This document shows positions 1 through 9,400 of a stretch of DNA of 64,000 nt, in pieces. A program made the position numbers and the translations under genes. The notes beneath the pieces are model-generated. The model was not told the DNA's origin and did no database searches. It saw only the letters and a list, made by a program, of their open reading frames with translations. Numbering within the stretch: the stretch's first letter is position 1; every line of letters begins with the position of its first letter. The DNA is from CAIVAT01 sp964473485 (GTDB lineage Bacteria > Bacteroidota > Bacteroidia > Bacteroidales > FEN-979): the NCBI GenBank assembly GCA_964473485.1, contig CAYYPH010000001.1, positions 434,001 through 498,000 of the forward strand. Reading direction: 5' to 3'.

Positions 1-6
1 GGGATT

Positions 7-1512
7 TCAGTCAATGATATTCGGATCATGTTGCCTGATGTATGCCATCATCTCTTTCGACATATCACTGAGAAGCAACAGCTTATCGTAATCAAGATGT
101 ACGTTGTTAAGATATTGAAGAACAAGTGCGTCACCGATCCGGGATTCCGGAAGAACTCCGGCAAAGAAAAACCCAAGGCTTTCAAATTCCATAGTCAGCC
201 AGTATGTAAGTGGATCCTTGAGTTTCAGGAAGAGGTTGATGGAAGATACGTGTTGGAGGCAATAACCCCTGAGGATTTTCCTGACATGTTGTTTGACATC
301 AGAGCCATAGGAGGCAATATAGATCTCACCGCAACCTTCCAGTTCATTGACACTGGAATGGATTACGGAAATCGGGGATTCATACTGAAGTGCATCGGGA
401 GAAGGTACCAGATAATTGTGCCTGACACCCAGAAAATCATAGATCTTCATGATCATTTCGCGATGATTCTCGGGGGCAAAAATGTTATACTGAATTGGTT
501 CACTGGTATATTTGAAGGCCAAAACAACACTGATCCGCTGCGAAGTGTCTTCCGATATCCCTTTGAATTTCCAGGAAGCAGGGCTTGTGGCAAGCAATAT
601 TCCGCAATCGCGGATTCCGAACTTCACCAGTGATTTCTGGGTGAAGATATGATTGGTCACTGCATACGCATAAATACCTCTGAGTTCGCGGTGTTTTTCA
701 ACTTTAAACAGGTAATCCACCAGCCGGTTCAAGGCTCCCTGGCCTCGATACTCAACATTGACAAAAACAAAGGTAAGTTCTGCGATGGTGTCTTCAGGAT
801 ATTGATACAGCAGGGCCGCATGTCCCATGAAGACATTCTCGGTAGTCACCGCAACAGCCGAGATCATTTCGAACGTTTTGTTCATCTCAACCAGCCGCTC
901 AGGATAGTAGATATGATCGTCGAAGAAAGTATATCCATGGGTTTTATAGGCACATCTCGATACCTCGATGGCTTCATTTTCATTGAGTCCCCTTACCTCA
1001 TAATCAATTTTTTCAGTAATGACAGACTGTTCCTGTTTTCCTGAAGAAGCATCAGGAATCTCTTTTGCTTCGGCCAATCCGGGAAGGTACTTGACCATGA
1101 CAGTCTCTTTGCCCTGCGGGCCCAGGTTATTGAAGGTAAGTTCGTCCATCACCTTCTGTATCATATAGATGCCCAGGCCGCTTGTGGAGATATCATCAAG
1201 AAACTTCGACACTTCGTATTTTTTAACCCTGGCCGGGTCAAAAGGGATTCCCATCTCTTTGATCGTTATTCGGATTCCTGCAGGAATCTTTTCGCAGATG
1301 ATGTCGAAAGTCGGATTTTCTTCATCATTCGCATGTACCATGACATTTGACACTGACTCTTCGATGGCGATATCAATCTGGTCGAGTTCGTCGCCTGCAA
1401 AGCCTATTTTTTTGGCAATTTCCCGCACGAATTGCTGTACTATATAGGAATAGCTCAGCTTATTCGGGAATGTCATTTTGATCGATTCAAAGTTTTCCAT
1501 GGGTATTTTCAT
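7..1512 (-). CDS. RsbW-like ATPase fused to GNAT acetyltransferase
   Basis: Predicted cytoplasmic 501-residue signalling protein. Residues 10-145 look like a GHKL/HATPase_c_2 domain of the RsbW anti-sigma kinase type: an N-box helix (DIAIEESVSNVMVHAN) and a glycine box (STSGLGIYMIQ) are visible. Residues 170-335 look like a GNAT acetyltransferase with an acetyl-CoA loop motif (VEYRGQGALNRL). The last 160 residues resemble another GNAT-like fold without a clear acetyl-CoA motif. Known RsbW proteins bind or phosphorylate anti-anti-sigma partners; the partner here is unknown. The ATG at 1512 is used, but Met5 (ATG ending at 1500) is equally plausible because no Shine-Dalgarno site helps. The gene is complete, with its stop at 7-9. 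A palindrome at 1629-1644 lies upstream. Domain calls are confident; the biological role is not known. Confidence 0.8.
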   Translation of the reverse strand: MKIPMENFESIKMTFPNKLSYSYIVQQFVREIAKKIGFAGDELDQIDIAIEESVSNVMVHANDEENPTFDIICEKIPAGIRITIKEMGIPFDPARVKKYEVSKFLDDISTSGLGIYMIQKVMDELTFNNLGPQGKETVMVKYLPGLAEAKEIPDASSGKQEQSVITEKIDYEVRGLNENEAIEVSRCAYKTHGYTFFDDHIYYPERLVEMNKTFEMISAVAVTTENVFMGHAALLYQYPEDTIAELTFVFVNVEYRGQGALNRLVDYLFKVEKHRELRGIYAYAVTNHIFTQKSLVKFGIRDCGILLATSPASWKFKGISEDTSQRISVVLAFKYTSEPIQYNIFAPENHREMIMKIYDFLGVRHNYLVPSPDALQYESPISVIHSSVNELEGCGEIYIASYGSDVKQHVRKILRGYCLQHVSSINLFLKLKDPLTYWLTMEFESLGFFFAGVLPESRIGDALVLQYLNNVHLDYDKLLLLSDMSKEMMAYIRQHDPNIID

Positions 1513-1628
1513 TATTAACTAACCATATTTACCTGATATACTGAAATCTATGAAGCATTTGCTCACTGCCGGCTACCCCCATGCTTTTTCAGGACGTACA
1601 GCAAATCCAATTGTCTAAAAGTACAACT

Positions 1629-1644
1629 ATTTTGAAATCAAAAT
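1629..1644. promoter_or_regulatory. 16-bp palindrome upstream of the RsbW-GNAT gene
   Basis: ATTTTGA and TCAAAAT arms flank a 2-bp centre. It sits about 120 bp upstream of the 1512 start, in the 167-bp gap between this gene and dnaE. It could be an operator, but it is AT-rich and chance is possible. Nothing else is seen in the gap. Confidence 0.25.
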
Positions 1645-1679
1645 TTCTGCAGGTATCATAACCTTGCAAAAAAACTCCC

Positions 1680-4600
1680 TCACCCCCGCGGATCACTTTT
1701 CAGCGGTAATTTGGCCATTTTTTCCACCTCCAGGCTGGGGAAACCGAACTCCTCCACGATCTTTCCTTTCACGAGATAAACCCCGTCGCCCCTGAACGGG
1801 TATTGCTCAACTGCTTTGGGAAAATGGACCGTATCGAAGAAGCGGCCATTTACATCGATAAAGGTACCAAAATGCATCCACTCCTTTTTTATGGTCCTGA
1901 CATATTTGATGGTCACCAGCAGTCCCAGCATCCTGAGCGTTTTGCCGACATACAAGGACATCTCGTGCGCCAGGATATCTCCCCTGAATTTCGTTTCAAG
2001 CAGATCGAAATAGGTATTGGTAACCGGGAAACCCAGCAGCTCGATTTCGTCGTATACATCAGCCAGAAGATTCTGTTCAAGGACAGGAAGCTCATGCCCG
2101 CGGTTTGATAGTGGACAATTGACAATGGACAATTGACAATTAACAGGATGTGTACCATCATTTTCGGGGAGCGCAACTATCGGATTATCCTGTTTTTTTC
2201 CGGTACCCGGGCGGACATATCCTTCCTGTTTCCGGTCTTTTCCCAACAGCATATGAGCCTCCCAAAGGAGGGCGGGTTTTGGTTTACCTGTAAACCTGAA
2301 GGCTCCGGTACGGATCAGCAGGATGAGCTGATCGAGGGTGATGGGTACCCGCCCGATGAAATCTTCCATATCCTGATACGGGAGCTGATCCACTGAATTT
2401 CGTCCCTCATATCGCCTTCCCTCTCCCATCACCGGCCGCTCCTCCTCCTTCGTTCTTCTTCCTTCGCAGATCGCACTTCCAACAGCAGCTTCCAACCCGT
2501 TCACATGAATGAACCCCAGGAAAATATCTGTTCCTGCGATACTGGTTTTATATTCACTGTGGTTTACGCAGGGTGGGTGCAGGCTGGCGCCGGAAACTTT
2601 TGCTTCGTTAAAATAGACCCAGGAAGCGTAAAACCCTCCGAAGTTATTGATCACACCGGTGATGAATTCAAGAGGAAAATGGGCTTTCAGGTACAGGCTC
2701 TGGTAACTCTCAACGGCATAGGAGGCAGAGTGAGCCTTGGAGAAGGAATAGCCGGCGAACGATTCGATCTGCCTCCACACCTCTTTTGTAACCTCTTCAG
2801 GATAACCAAACCTCCTGCAATTTTCGAAAAACTTGTCGATGATCCGCTGCAGTTCCTTCTTCGACCGGTACTTTCCGCTCATGGCGCGGCGGATAACATC
2901 AGCATCGGCAAGGTCGAGACCGGCAAAGTGATGGCAAATCTTCAGGACATCCTCCTGGTAGACCATCACACCAAAGGTCTCACAAAGCTGCTCTTCCATC
3001 ACGGGGTGAAGGTATTTAAACCTCTCAGGATGATGAAAACGGCGAATGTATTCTTTCATCATGCCCGACCGGGCCACCCCCGGCCTGATGATCGAACTAG
3101 CCGCCACGAGGGTCCGGTAATTATCGCACCTCAGTTTTTTCAGTAATCCGCGCATGGCAGGACTTTCCACGTAAAAGCAACCAATGGTACGGGCATTGCG
3201 AAGGAGTTCCTTTACCCCTTCATCCTTCTTGAATGCCTGTATTTGATGTACGTCGATGGCGATCCCGCGGTTTTTCCTGACGATCGCGGCTGTTTCGTAG
3301 ATATGGCCGATCCCCCGCTGGCTCAGGATATCGAGCTTCTCGAAACCGATATCCTCCGCCACATACATATCAAACTGCGTAGTGGGGAATCCTTTGGGAG
3401 GAAGGTCGAGTGCTGTATAACAGGTGATGGGTTCCTCAGAGATCAACACCCCGCCTGCATGGATGCTTCTGAGGTTGGGAAAATCGGCCATCATCTCCCC
3501 CAGGTCGTTGATCTTACGGATAATATGATTCCGATGAATCGCCTCCTCCGGGTTCCTGAGGTAGGAATCGATCTCCCCCTTCGGCAGGCCATGCACTTTG
3601 CCAAGTTCACGGTATATTGACTTATCGCGAAACGTCGACATAGCTCCAAGCAGCGCCGTATGTTCATGTCCATACCTTTTAAATATATAGTCGAGCACTT
3701 CATCCCTCTCTTTCCACGAGTAGTCGATGTCGAAATCAGGCGGTGATGTGCGTTTTGGATTGATAAATCGTTCAAAGTACAAATCGAGTTCGATCGGATC
3801 AACATCGGTGATCCTCAAACAATAAGCTACAATGCTGTTGGCCCCGCTCCCCCTCCCCACATGGTAGAACCCCCGCGACATCGAATACCGGATGATGTCC
3901 CAGGCAATGAGAAAATATGATGCAAAACCCATTTTGCCGATAACCTCAAGTTCATGCCGTATGCGCAGCAACGCTTCACCGCTTTTTATGCCATACCGGT
4001 ACGAAAGGCCGTCAAGCGCCAGCTTCTCAAGGAGGATACTGTCGTCGTACCTGCTGCCGGTAAAGGTCTTTTTATTTTTACATGCCTTGAAATTGAAATC
4101 GATGATGCATGTTTCGGCTATCCGGAGCGTGTTGGTGAGGATCTCCGGAAAATCTTTGCACAATTCAAACAGTTCCGGCAATGTCAACATTGACTCGTCG
4201 GGGGCTGCAACCTGATGTGGTTCAAGCCGGGTGAGCAATACATTGTGATCAACCGCCCTGAAATTCCGGTGCAGTTCGTACTCCTTTTCATTCCGGTACG
4301 TCACCGGACACATCAAAACCATGTAAGGAACCAGTTCACGGTGCCGCGAAAACATGAGCGGATTGAGTTCGGATGGGCGGATGCCCAGAAAAACAGATGG
4401 TGAAATAGTGGAATGGTCGAATGGTGAAATGGTGGAATAGTGGAATGGTAATATCCAATATACGTTCGCCAGTTTTTCTGGCCGGTCGGGCAAGGGTTGA
4501 TTGCTAAGATTATGATGACTTAAAAATTCGTTGAGTTCCCTGAAACCTTCGTTGTTCCGGGCAAGTCCAACATACAACAGCTTGTCATCACGGCGAAACT

Positions 4601-4889
4601 CGATCCCGGCAATGGGCTTGATCCCTTTCTCTTTGCATTCGGACACAAACTCCATGATACCAGTGGAATTATTGATATCGGTCAACGCCATTGCCGGGGA
4701 GAGTGTTTCGTAACCCGGCATAGCTGATCGGCCCTGAGACTGCCATGTGCCAGGACTGATGCGTTCTTTTCCGGCGCTTCCGTCTGTCGTTTCCGACATG
4801 CCAAAGGCACGGGCGGCTTCATCAACCAGGTCCTCAACAGAAATGGTTCCATACCGGAGTGAGTAGTAAGAGTGGCAATTAAGAAACAT
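1680..4889 (-). CDS. dnaE: DnaE-type DNA polymerase III alpha subunit, probably error-prone
   Basis: C-family replicative-type polymerase of 1069 residues, shorter than main replicative DnaE. An N-terminal PHP-like segment begins NCHSYYSLRYGT. The polymerase active-site motif PDFDIDY follows near residue 390, then fingers and a helix-hairpin-helix region, and a C-terminal OB-fold from about residue 965. The PHP metal ligands look incomplete. Its promoter region carries the same paired operators as the dinB/lexA-like region 10 kb away, so I infer a damage-induced translesion role (ImuC/DnaE2-like) rather than chromosome replication. Oddities: low-complexity stretches read through in frame, namely the N-terminal segment at about 4699-4810, 8-bp tandem repeats at 4399-4454, a pyrimidine-rich stretch at 2403-2468 and 14-bp tandem repeats at 2113-2140. 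No frameshift is seen, and the family is clear. Confidence 0.93.
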   Translation of the reverse strand: MFLNCHSYYSLRYGTISVEDLVDEAARAFGMSETTDGSAGKERISPGTWQSQGRSAMPGYETLSPAMALTDINNSTGIMEFVSECKEKGIKPIAGIEFRRDDKLLYVGLARNNEGFRELNEFLSHHNLSNQPLPDRPEKLANVYWILPFHYSTISPFDHSTISPSVFLGIRPSELNPLMFSRHRELVPYMVLMCPVTYRNEKEYELHRNFRAVDHNVLLTRLEPHQVAAPDESMLTLPELFELCKDFPEILTNTLRIAETCIIDFNFKACKNKKTFTGSRYDDSILLEKLALDGLSYRYGIKSGEALLRIRHELEVIGKMGFASYFLIAWDIIRYSMSRGFYHVGRGSGANSIVAYCLRITDVDPIELDLYFERFINPKRTSPPDFDIDYSWKERDEVLDYIFKRYGHEHTALLGAMSTFRDKSIYRELGKVHGLPKGEIDSYLRNPEEAIHRNHIIRKINDLGEMMADFPNLRSIHAGGVLISEEPITCYTALDLPPKGFPTTQFDMYVAEDIGFEKLDILSQRGIGHIYETAAIVRKNRGIAIDVHQIQAFKKDEGVKELLRNARTIGCFYVESPAMRGLLKKLRCDNYRTLVAASSIIRPGVARSGMMKEYIRRFHHPERFKYLHPVMEEQLCETFGVMVYQEDVLKICHHFAGLDLADADVIRRAMSGKYRSKKELQRIIDKFFENCRRFGYPEEVTKEVWRQIESFAGYSFSKAHSASYAVESYQSLYLKAHFPLEFITGVINNFGGFYASWVYFNEAKVSGASLHPPCVNHSEYKTSIAGTDIFLGFIHVNGLEAAVGSAICEGRRTKEEERPVMGEGRRYEGRNSVDQLPYQDMEDFIGRVPITLDQLILLIRTGAFRFTGKPKPALLWEAHMLLGKDRKQEGYVRPGTGKKQDNPIVALPENDGTHPVNCQLSIVNCPLSNRGHELPVLEQNLLADVYDEIELLGFPVTNTYFDLLETKFRGDILAHEMSLYVGKTLRMLGLLVTIKYVRTIKKEWMHFGTFIDVNGRFFDTVHFPKAVEQYPFRGDGVYLVKGKIVEEFGFPSLEVEKMAKLPLKSDPRG
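2113..2140. repeat. Two perfect tandem 14-bp repeats inside dnaE
   Basis: GGACAATTGACAAT occurs twice head to tail and is read through in frame in the C-terminal linker of DnaE, encoding residues around VNCQLSIVNCPLS. The unit itself contains the palindrome CAATTG. It looks like a short interspersed repeat that landed in a tolerant loop. Confidence 0.8.
4399..4454. repeat. Seven tandem copies of a degenerate 8-bp unit inside dnaE
   Basis: Consensus unit RGTGRAAT in 8-bp register: GGTGAAAT, AGTGGAAT, GGTCGAAT, GGTGAAAT, GGTGGAAT, AGTGGAAT, GGTAATAT. On the coding (minus) strand this gives the 8-residue periodic peptide FHYSTISP then FDHSTISP between the PHP-like region and the polymerase core. 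It is read through in frame. Confidence 0.8.
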
Positions 4890-4918
4890 GGCTGATCAGA
4901 AGAACATAAAAATGCACC

Positions 4919-4956
4919 GATTAAATTTTAATCATTATTTCGACAACAATATAATC
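4919..4956. promoter_or_regulatory. Paired GATTA-N5-TAATC operators upstream of dnaE
   Basis: Operator 1 at 4919-4933 is a perfect GATTA-AATTT-TAATC palindrome. Operator 2 at 4942-4956 (GACAA-CAATA-TAATC) has an intact right arm. Start-to-start spacing is 23 bp. The pair lies 30-67 bp upstream of the dnaE ATG and is nearly the same as the pair upstream of dinB at 14865-14902. Binding by the LexA-like repressor is inferred. Confidence 0.7.
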
Positions 4957-4985
4957 AAAATAATTTAAGAAAAAAATAAAGCAAA

Positions 4986-5035
4986 TTTGAATTTTACCCG
5001 ATAATTTTGTAACTTTGTTTTGTATTTTATCGGGT
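4986..5035 (+). promoter_or_regulatory. Bacteroidota-type promoter with flanking inverted repeat for the ATPase gene
   Basis: TTTG at 4986-4989, a 20-bp spacer and TAACTTTG at 5010-5017 match the Bacteroidota -33/-7 consensus well. A 9-bp inverted repeat, ACCCGATAA (4996-5004) and TTATCGGGT (5027-5035), brackets the -7 box, as a repressor site would. The start codon is at 5058. Confidence 0.65.
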
Positions 5036-5057
5036 TAATTAAAAATGCATAAACATT

Positions 5058-6413
5058 ATGATCAGAAGAACCATTCTTGATGAAATCAGATCACACCTGT
5101 TACAGCAGGAAATGACCTTCATTACCGGCGCCCGTCAGGTAGGAAAGACTACCCTGATGAATTTTCTGATGACCGATCTGGTTAAAACGGGGAAAAGAGC
5201 GCTTTTTCTTAGTATGGATTTTGAAGCAGATGCTCCTTACTTTGAATCGCAGATAAAGCTGATTGGCCGTATCAGGCTGGAATTCGGCGATCAGCCTGGC
5301 TTTGTTTTCCTGGACGAAATCCAGCGTAAAGACAATGCGGGGATCTTTCTTAAAGGTCTTTATGATATGAACCTTCCATGGAAATTCATCATCTCGGGCT
5401 CCGGTAGCATTGAATTGAAGGAAAAGATCTATGAATCATTATCCGGACGAAAACGAATATTCGAACTGACGCCCGTATCTTTTCATGAATTTCTGGATTT
5501 CCGCACAGATTATAAATATACCGGCCGTCTGACTGATTTTATCCGGATCAATAATCCGAGGGCCTTGGAATTGCTTAATGAATATCTCAACTTCGGCGGT
5601 TATCCCCGGGTGATCACATCCGGTACAGTTAGAGAAAAAATGCTGACAATCAATGAAATTTTTCAATCCTACATTGACCGGGATATACGACAGATGATCA
5701 AGGGTGAACAACCCGAAGCGTTTAAAAGGATAATCAGGCTTCTTGCCACTCAGACAGGGCAAATGGTAAATCTAAGTAACCTTTCTAATGATGCACGGCA
5801 ATCCACGCCAACCTTGCAGAAACACCTCTGGCTGGCGCAAAAGACCTATTTCATCCGGCTGATTGAACCCTATTTTAACAATCCGACCAAAGAGATCACT
5901 AAATCACCGGTTATCTACTACGCCGATCATGGGATGCGGAATTTTGCCATCAACACGTTTGGCAATTTTCAATCACCGCATGATTATGGCTTTGTGTTTC
6001 AAAATCTGGTTGCCAACACACTGATATCCGGACTTTATGGCTCTCCGTTCTCGGTTCATTACTGGCGGACTACCGATAAGGCCGAAGTTGATTTTATCAT
6101 TGCAAGACAGAATGATCCCATCGCCGTGGAAGTAAAATTTTCTGCGATGAAAAAACCGGCAATTTCCAGATCACTCCGCAGTTTCATTGAAAGATACAAT
6201 CCGTCAATTGTATGGATAGTCAATCTTTCGTTATCCTGCTCGCTACAAATCGGATCGTCAGAAGTCAGGTTTATGCCATTCTTCGATCTGCCCGATAATC
6301 TCGCAGACCTTGTTCAATCCATTGAAAGAGTATATCTTGCGGAGGAGATGGCGTTTCCATACAGAATTATGGGCAAACGATTCCCAGGCAAGCCCGCGAA
6401 GAAAACAAAATGA
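5058..6413 (+). CDS. AAA-family ATPase with DUF4143 domain
   Basis: Predicted cytoplasmic P-loop ATPase of 451 residues. The Walker A motif GARQVGKTTL lies near residue 23 and a Walker B-like FVFLDEIQ near residue 93. A winged-helix or DUF4143 segment follows from about residue 200, with a nuclease-like motif near residue 350 (ADKAEVDFIIARQ then VAVEVKF), which resembles the degenerate PD-(D/E)XK-like tail of the family. This architecture is very common and multicopy in Bacteroidota and archaea; its function is unsettled and proposals include toxin-like or regulatory roles. It stands alone, with its own promoter bracketed by an inverted repeat. It could be a mobile-type orphan gene. Confidence 0.88.
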   Translation: MIRRTILDEIRSHLLQQEMTFITGARQVGKTTLMNFLMTDLVKTGKRALFLSMDFEADAPYFESQIKLIGRIRLEFGDQPGFVFLDEIQRKDNAGIFLKGLYDMNLPWKFIISGSGSIELKEKIYESLSGRKRIFELTPVSFHEFLDFRTDYKYTGRLTDFIRINNPRALELLNEYLNFGGYPRVITSGTVREKMLTINEIFQSYIDRDIRQMIKGEQPEAFKRIIRLLATQTGQMVNLSNLSNDARQSTPTLQKHLWLAQKTYFIRLIEPYFNNPTKEITKSPVIYYADHGMRNFAINTFGNFQSPHDYGFVFQNLVANTLISGLYGSPFSVHYWRTTDKAEVDFIIARQNDPIAVEVKFSAMKKPAISRSLRSFIERYNPSIVWIVNLSLSCSLQIGSSEVRFMPFFDLPDNLADLVQSIERVYLAEEMAFPYRIMGKRFPGKPAKKTK

Positions 6414-6494
6414 TCGTATATTTAAATGCGGTTATTTCATAGAACAATTCACCCCATACGTGGACTAATATAGCACTGGCAAATACCCATATCC

Positions 6495-9400
6495 ATGCCT
6501 GCCAAACGCAACATAATGACCTGGAACCGGTTTATCAACATGAAGTCATTTTACCACCTGATCATTTTTATAATTCTCATCGTTCCCATACAGGCCGGAT
6601 CCCAGACTTTTCAAAGGCTATACCCGGGCACCAGATCCATTATCTGGGAGATGTTTATGTTCTCCGATACCTCGGGATTATTATTGTCAGATCAGCTTCT
6701 GGTCTTGCGCCAGGGTCGATGGCAACCACTGGCTGTGACTGAGAACCTGAAGATCACACTTCTTCATGCAACAGGATTGGAGGATTTCTGGTTCACTGTA
6801 AACACTGAATTAAGCACTTCAGAGATTTATCACTATTACCAGGGAAAACTGGTCGTTGTTCCGTCGTTTTTTGCCAACGAGGTTACTGCAATGGATTTTC
6901 AGAAACCAGGGTTTGGATTATTTGTAAGCCAATCTGAGATAGCCATTTGGAGACACGGGGAATTTATCAGAAAACCTTCATTACCGGGTAATCTTCAGGT
7001 CAAAAAAGCTATCATGTTTTCGGAGGATGACTACTGTTTACTGACAAAGACCGGGCAATTGTATTTATATAAGGGCGGACAATTTACGAGGTGCCTTCTG
7101 AATGAGAAGGTACTTGATATTTACAACCGGTCAGGAAATCTGTTTTTTCTATGCTCCAAAAAGATCTACAAGGTCCGGAATCAGAAGCCGGAACTGATGA
7201 TTTTCGATGAAAGACTAAATGCCATGTTAAAGATCGCAGTTACCAGCGATGATGTGATGTTTGTGGCGGGATCTGACAGGGCCTATCGGATAACCGGGAA
7301 TAGATGGAATACTGTGGCAGACCTTCCAGGCATTACTTTCCGTGGCATTTTAATCAACCTCATCAACAATACCTGGCTTTACGGAGATTATGGCATACTG
7401 CTCCACAACGGCCCGACGGATGTTGAAAAGTATGATCCTGCATATCCTGGATTTACCCGGCACAAGATCCTGGATTTCGGTATAAAAACTGATGACGAAT
7501 ACGGTGTGGCGCTAACCGACGTGAATGGTGACGGATTGGACGACATCTATTCCATATGTATTTATAACGCCAATAAGTTATATATCAATTCGCTGACAAA
7601 TGACTTATGGATCTCTCCGGAAGCGGGTTTTTCGGAAGAAGCTGTTCGAAGAAAGGCAACAGGAATCAGTGAAATGATGTCCATCCCGATTCCGACAGAA
7701 CTTCAGCTTGGGGTTGCCGCTGCCGATTTTGATAACGACGGTGACCAGGACCTTTATCTTTGTTCCCTTAATTCGAAGAATAAACTGTTAATTAACAATG
7801 GCAAGGGGTTTTTCAGAGATGTCTCTCACCAAAAAGACCGGGCGTGCAGTTCTCAGGACCGTTCGAATGCTGTTGCAATTGCTGACGTAGACCTCGATGG
7901 CGACCTGGATCTATTCGTGACCAATGAAACTGGTTCTAACAGGTTGTATATAAACAACGGTTCAGCTTACTTCACCGATCTGACCGAAGCCTCAGGTTTA
8001 ACTTCCGCAGAAGGAGGCATGTGCGCATCCTTTAGCGATTTCGATCACGACGGTTACCCCGATCTGTGCGTTTCATTCTGGAATGCCATTCCCAGACTCT
8101 ACAAAAACACAACTCGCAATGGCATCGTCCGTTTTAATGACATCACAGCGAAAACGCCGCTAATCAGGGATCAATCTCCGAAAAGCAATGCGGTCGCATT
8201 TGCCGATATCAACAATGACGGATGGTCTGATTTGCTGATCTGCGGAAGGAATTCACAAAACAGACTCTATATCAATAATACTAAAGGCGGTTTCACCTAC
8301 CTGAGCACTCAGTATCTCCCGGATTCACTGATGATGACCAATGGAGCGGCTTTTGCCGACATGAACCAGGACGGATATACGGATCTATTTCTGTCCAACG
8401 TCGGCGAAAACTTTTTTTTCGAGAACCTGCAAGGCAGGAAGTTCAGGGATGCCACCCTGGAATATGGTTTGCGCTCCGGTGGTTACAGCACCGGGTGTGC
8501 AGTAGCCGACATTGACAATGACGGAGACCTGGATTTATACGTTGCCAACTATATCAACGAAAACAGCGCATTATACCTCAACCGCATGGAGGTAAAGAAA
8601 TCGGTAACCTTCATTCTCAGGGGGAACATCTCAAACCGGGATGCCATCGGTGCCAAAATATGGTTATTTTCCAAAAGCAGACTGGATAACCACGACTCCC
8701 TTATCGGATATAAAGAGATAATATGCGGTGAGGGATATGGTTCCTGCAATACCAAGCGAGTCATTATGGCGATCGACACCGCGTCAGTCTGTCGTGTAAA
8801 AATAAAATTTCCCTCATCGGCCGACACGATCAGGATAGACTCCCTGTCGGTGGGAGCCCTGATCGAAGTGAATGAACTTCAGGGTTCAAGAAATCACCTG
8901 GTTTCCATGAAAAATGCCATTGAAAATTATCTTACTGACAGAGAATATATTAAGGAATCTGTTAAGTACCTTTTAGTAATCAGTCTGATGTTCATATATC
9001 TTGGCGGGTTTCGCAGGGGGTCACGGAGGATCTTTATGATGCGGATGATATCGGTTACGGTGCTATTCATCCTTTTTGCCGTTGTCAATCAGTTGTTGAT
9101 TTTCAACCGGAATCCATTGCTATTCTACCTTGCCCCACTACTTGTCCTGCCGGGCCTTTTCCTGATTCACCTTGTAACCGAGCGGTTGATTCTCAGAAAG
9201 ATCACTGAAAATGAGAAGAGAACATTACGGGAGAAAATCGCCAGGGATCTTCACGATGACCTTGCATCAACATTGAGCACCATTTCAATTTACTCTGATA
9301 CACTGAAGATGGCATCCCTGTCAAACCAAGAAAACTCCATACAAAACCTTACCGAAAAAATTTCCGATTTAACTCACAACGCCAAACAATCGATTACCGA

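Noticed and set aside
2505..3146. Long plus-strand frame opposite dnaE
   Set aside because: Antisense shadow of a clear polymerase gene; product has no recognisable domain.
4399..4454. CRISPR-like array
   Set aside because: Units are 8 bp, contiguous and coding; there are no spacers and no cas genes in the window.
5058..6413. Part of an anti-phage defence system
   Set aside because: DUF4143 ATPases are common orphans and no nuclease, sensor or second effector gene accompanies it here.
6448..6464. Possible third copy of the TTCACCCGAACGGG operator upstream of the FG-GAP kinase
   Set aside because: Only about 10 of 14 positions match, the palindrome is lost and no -7 box lies at the matching distance.
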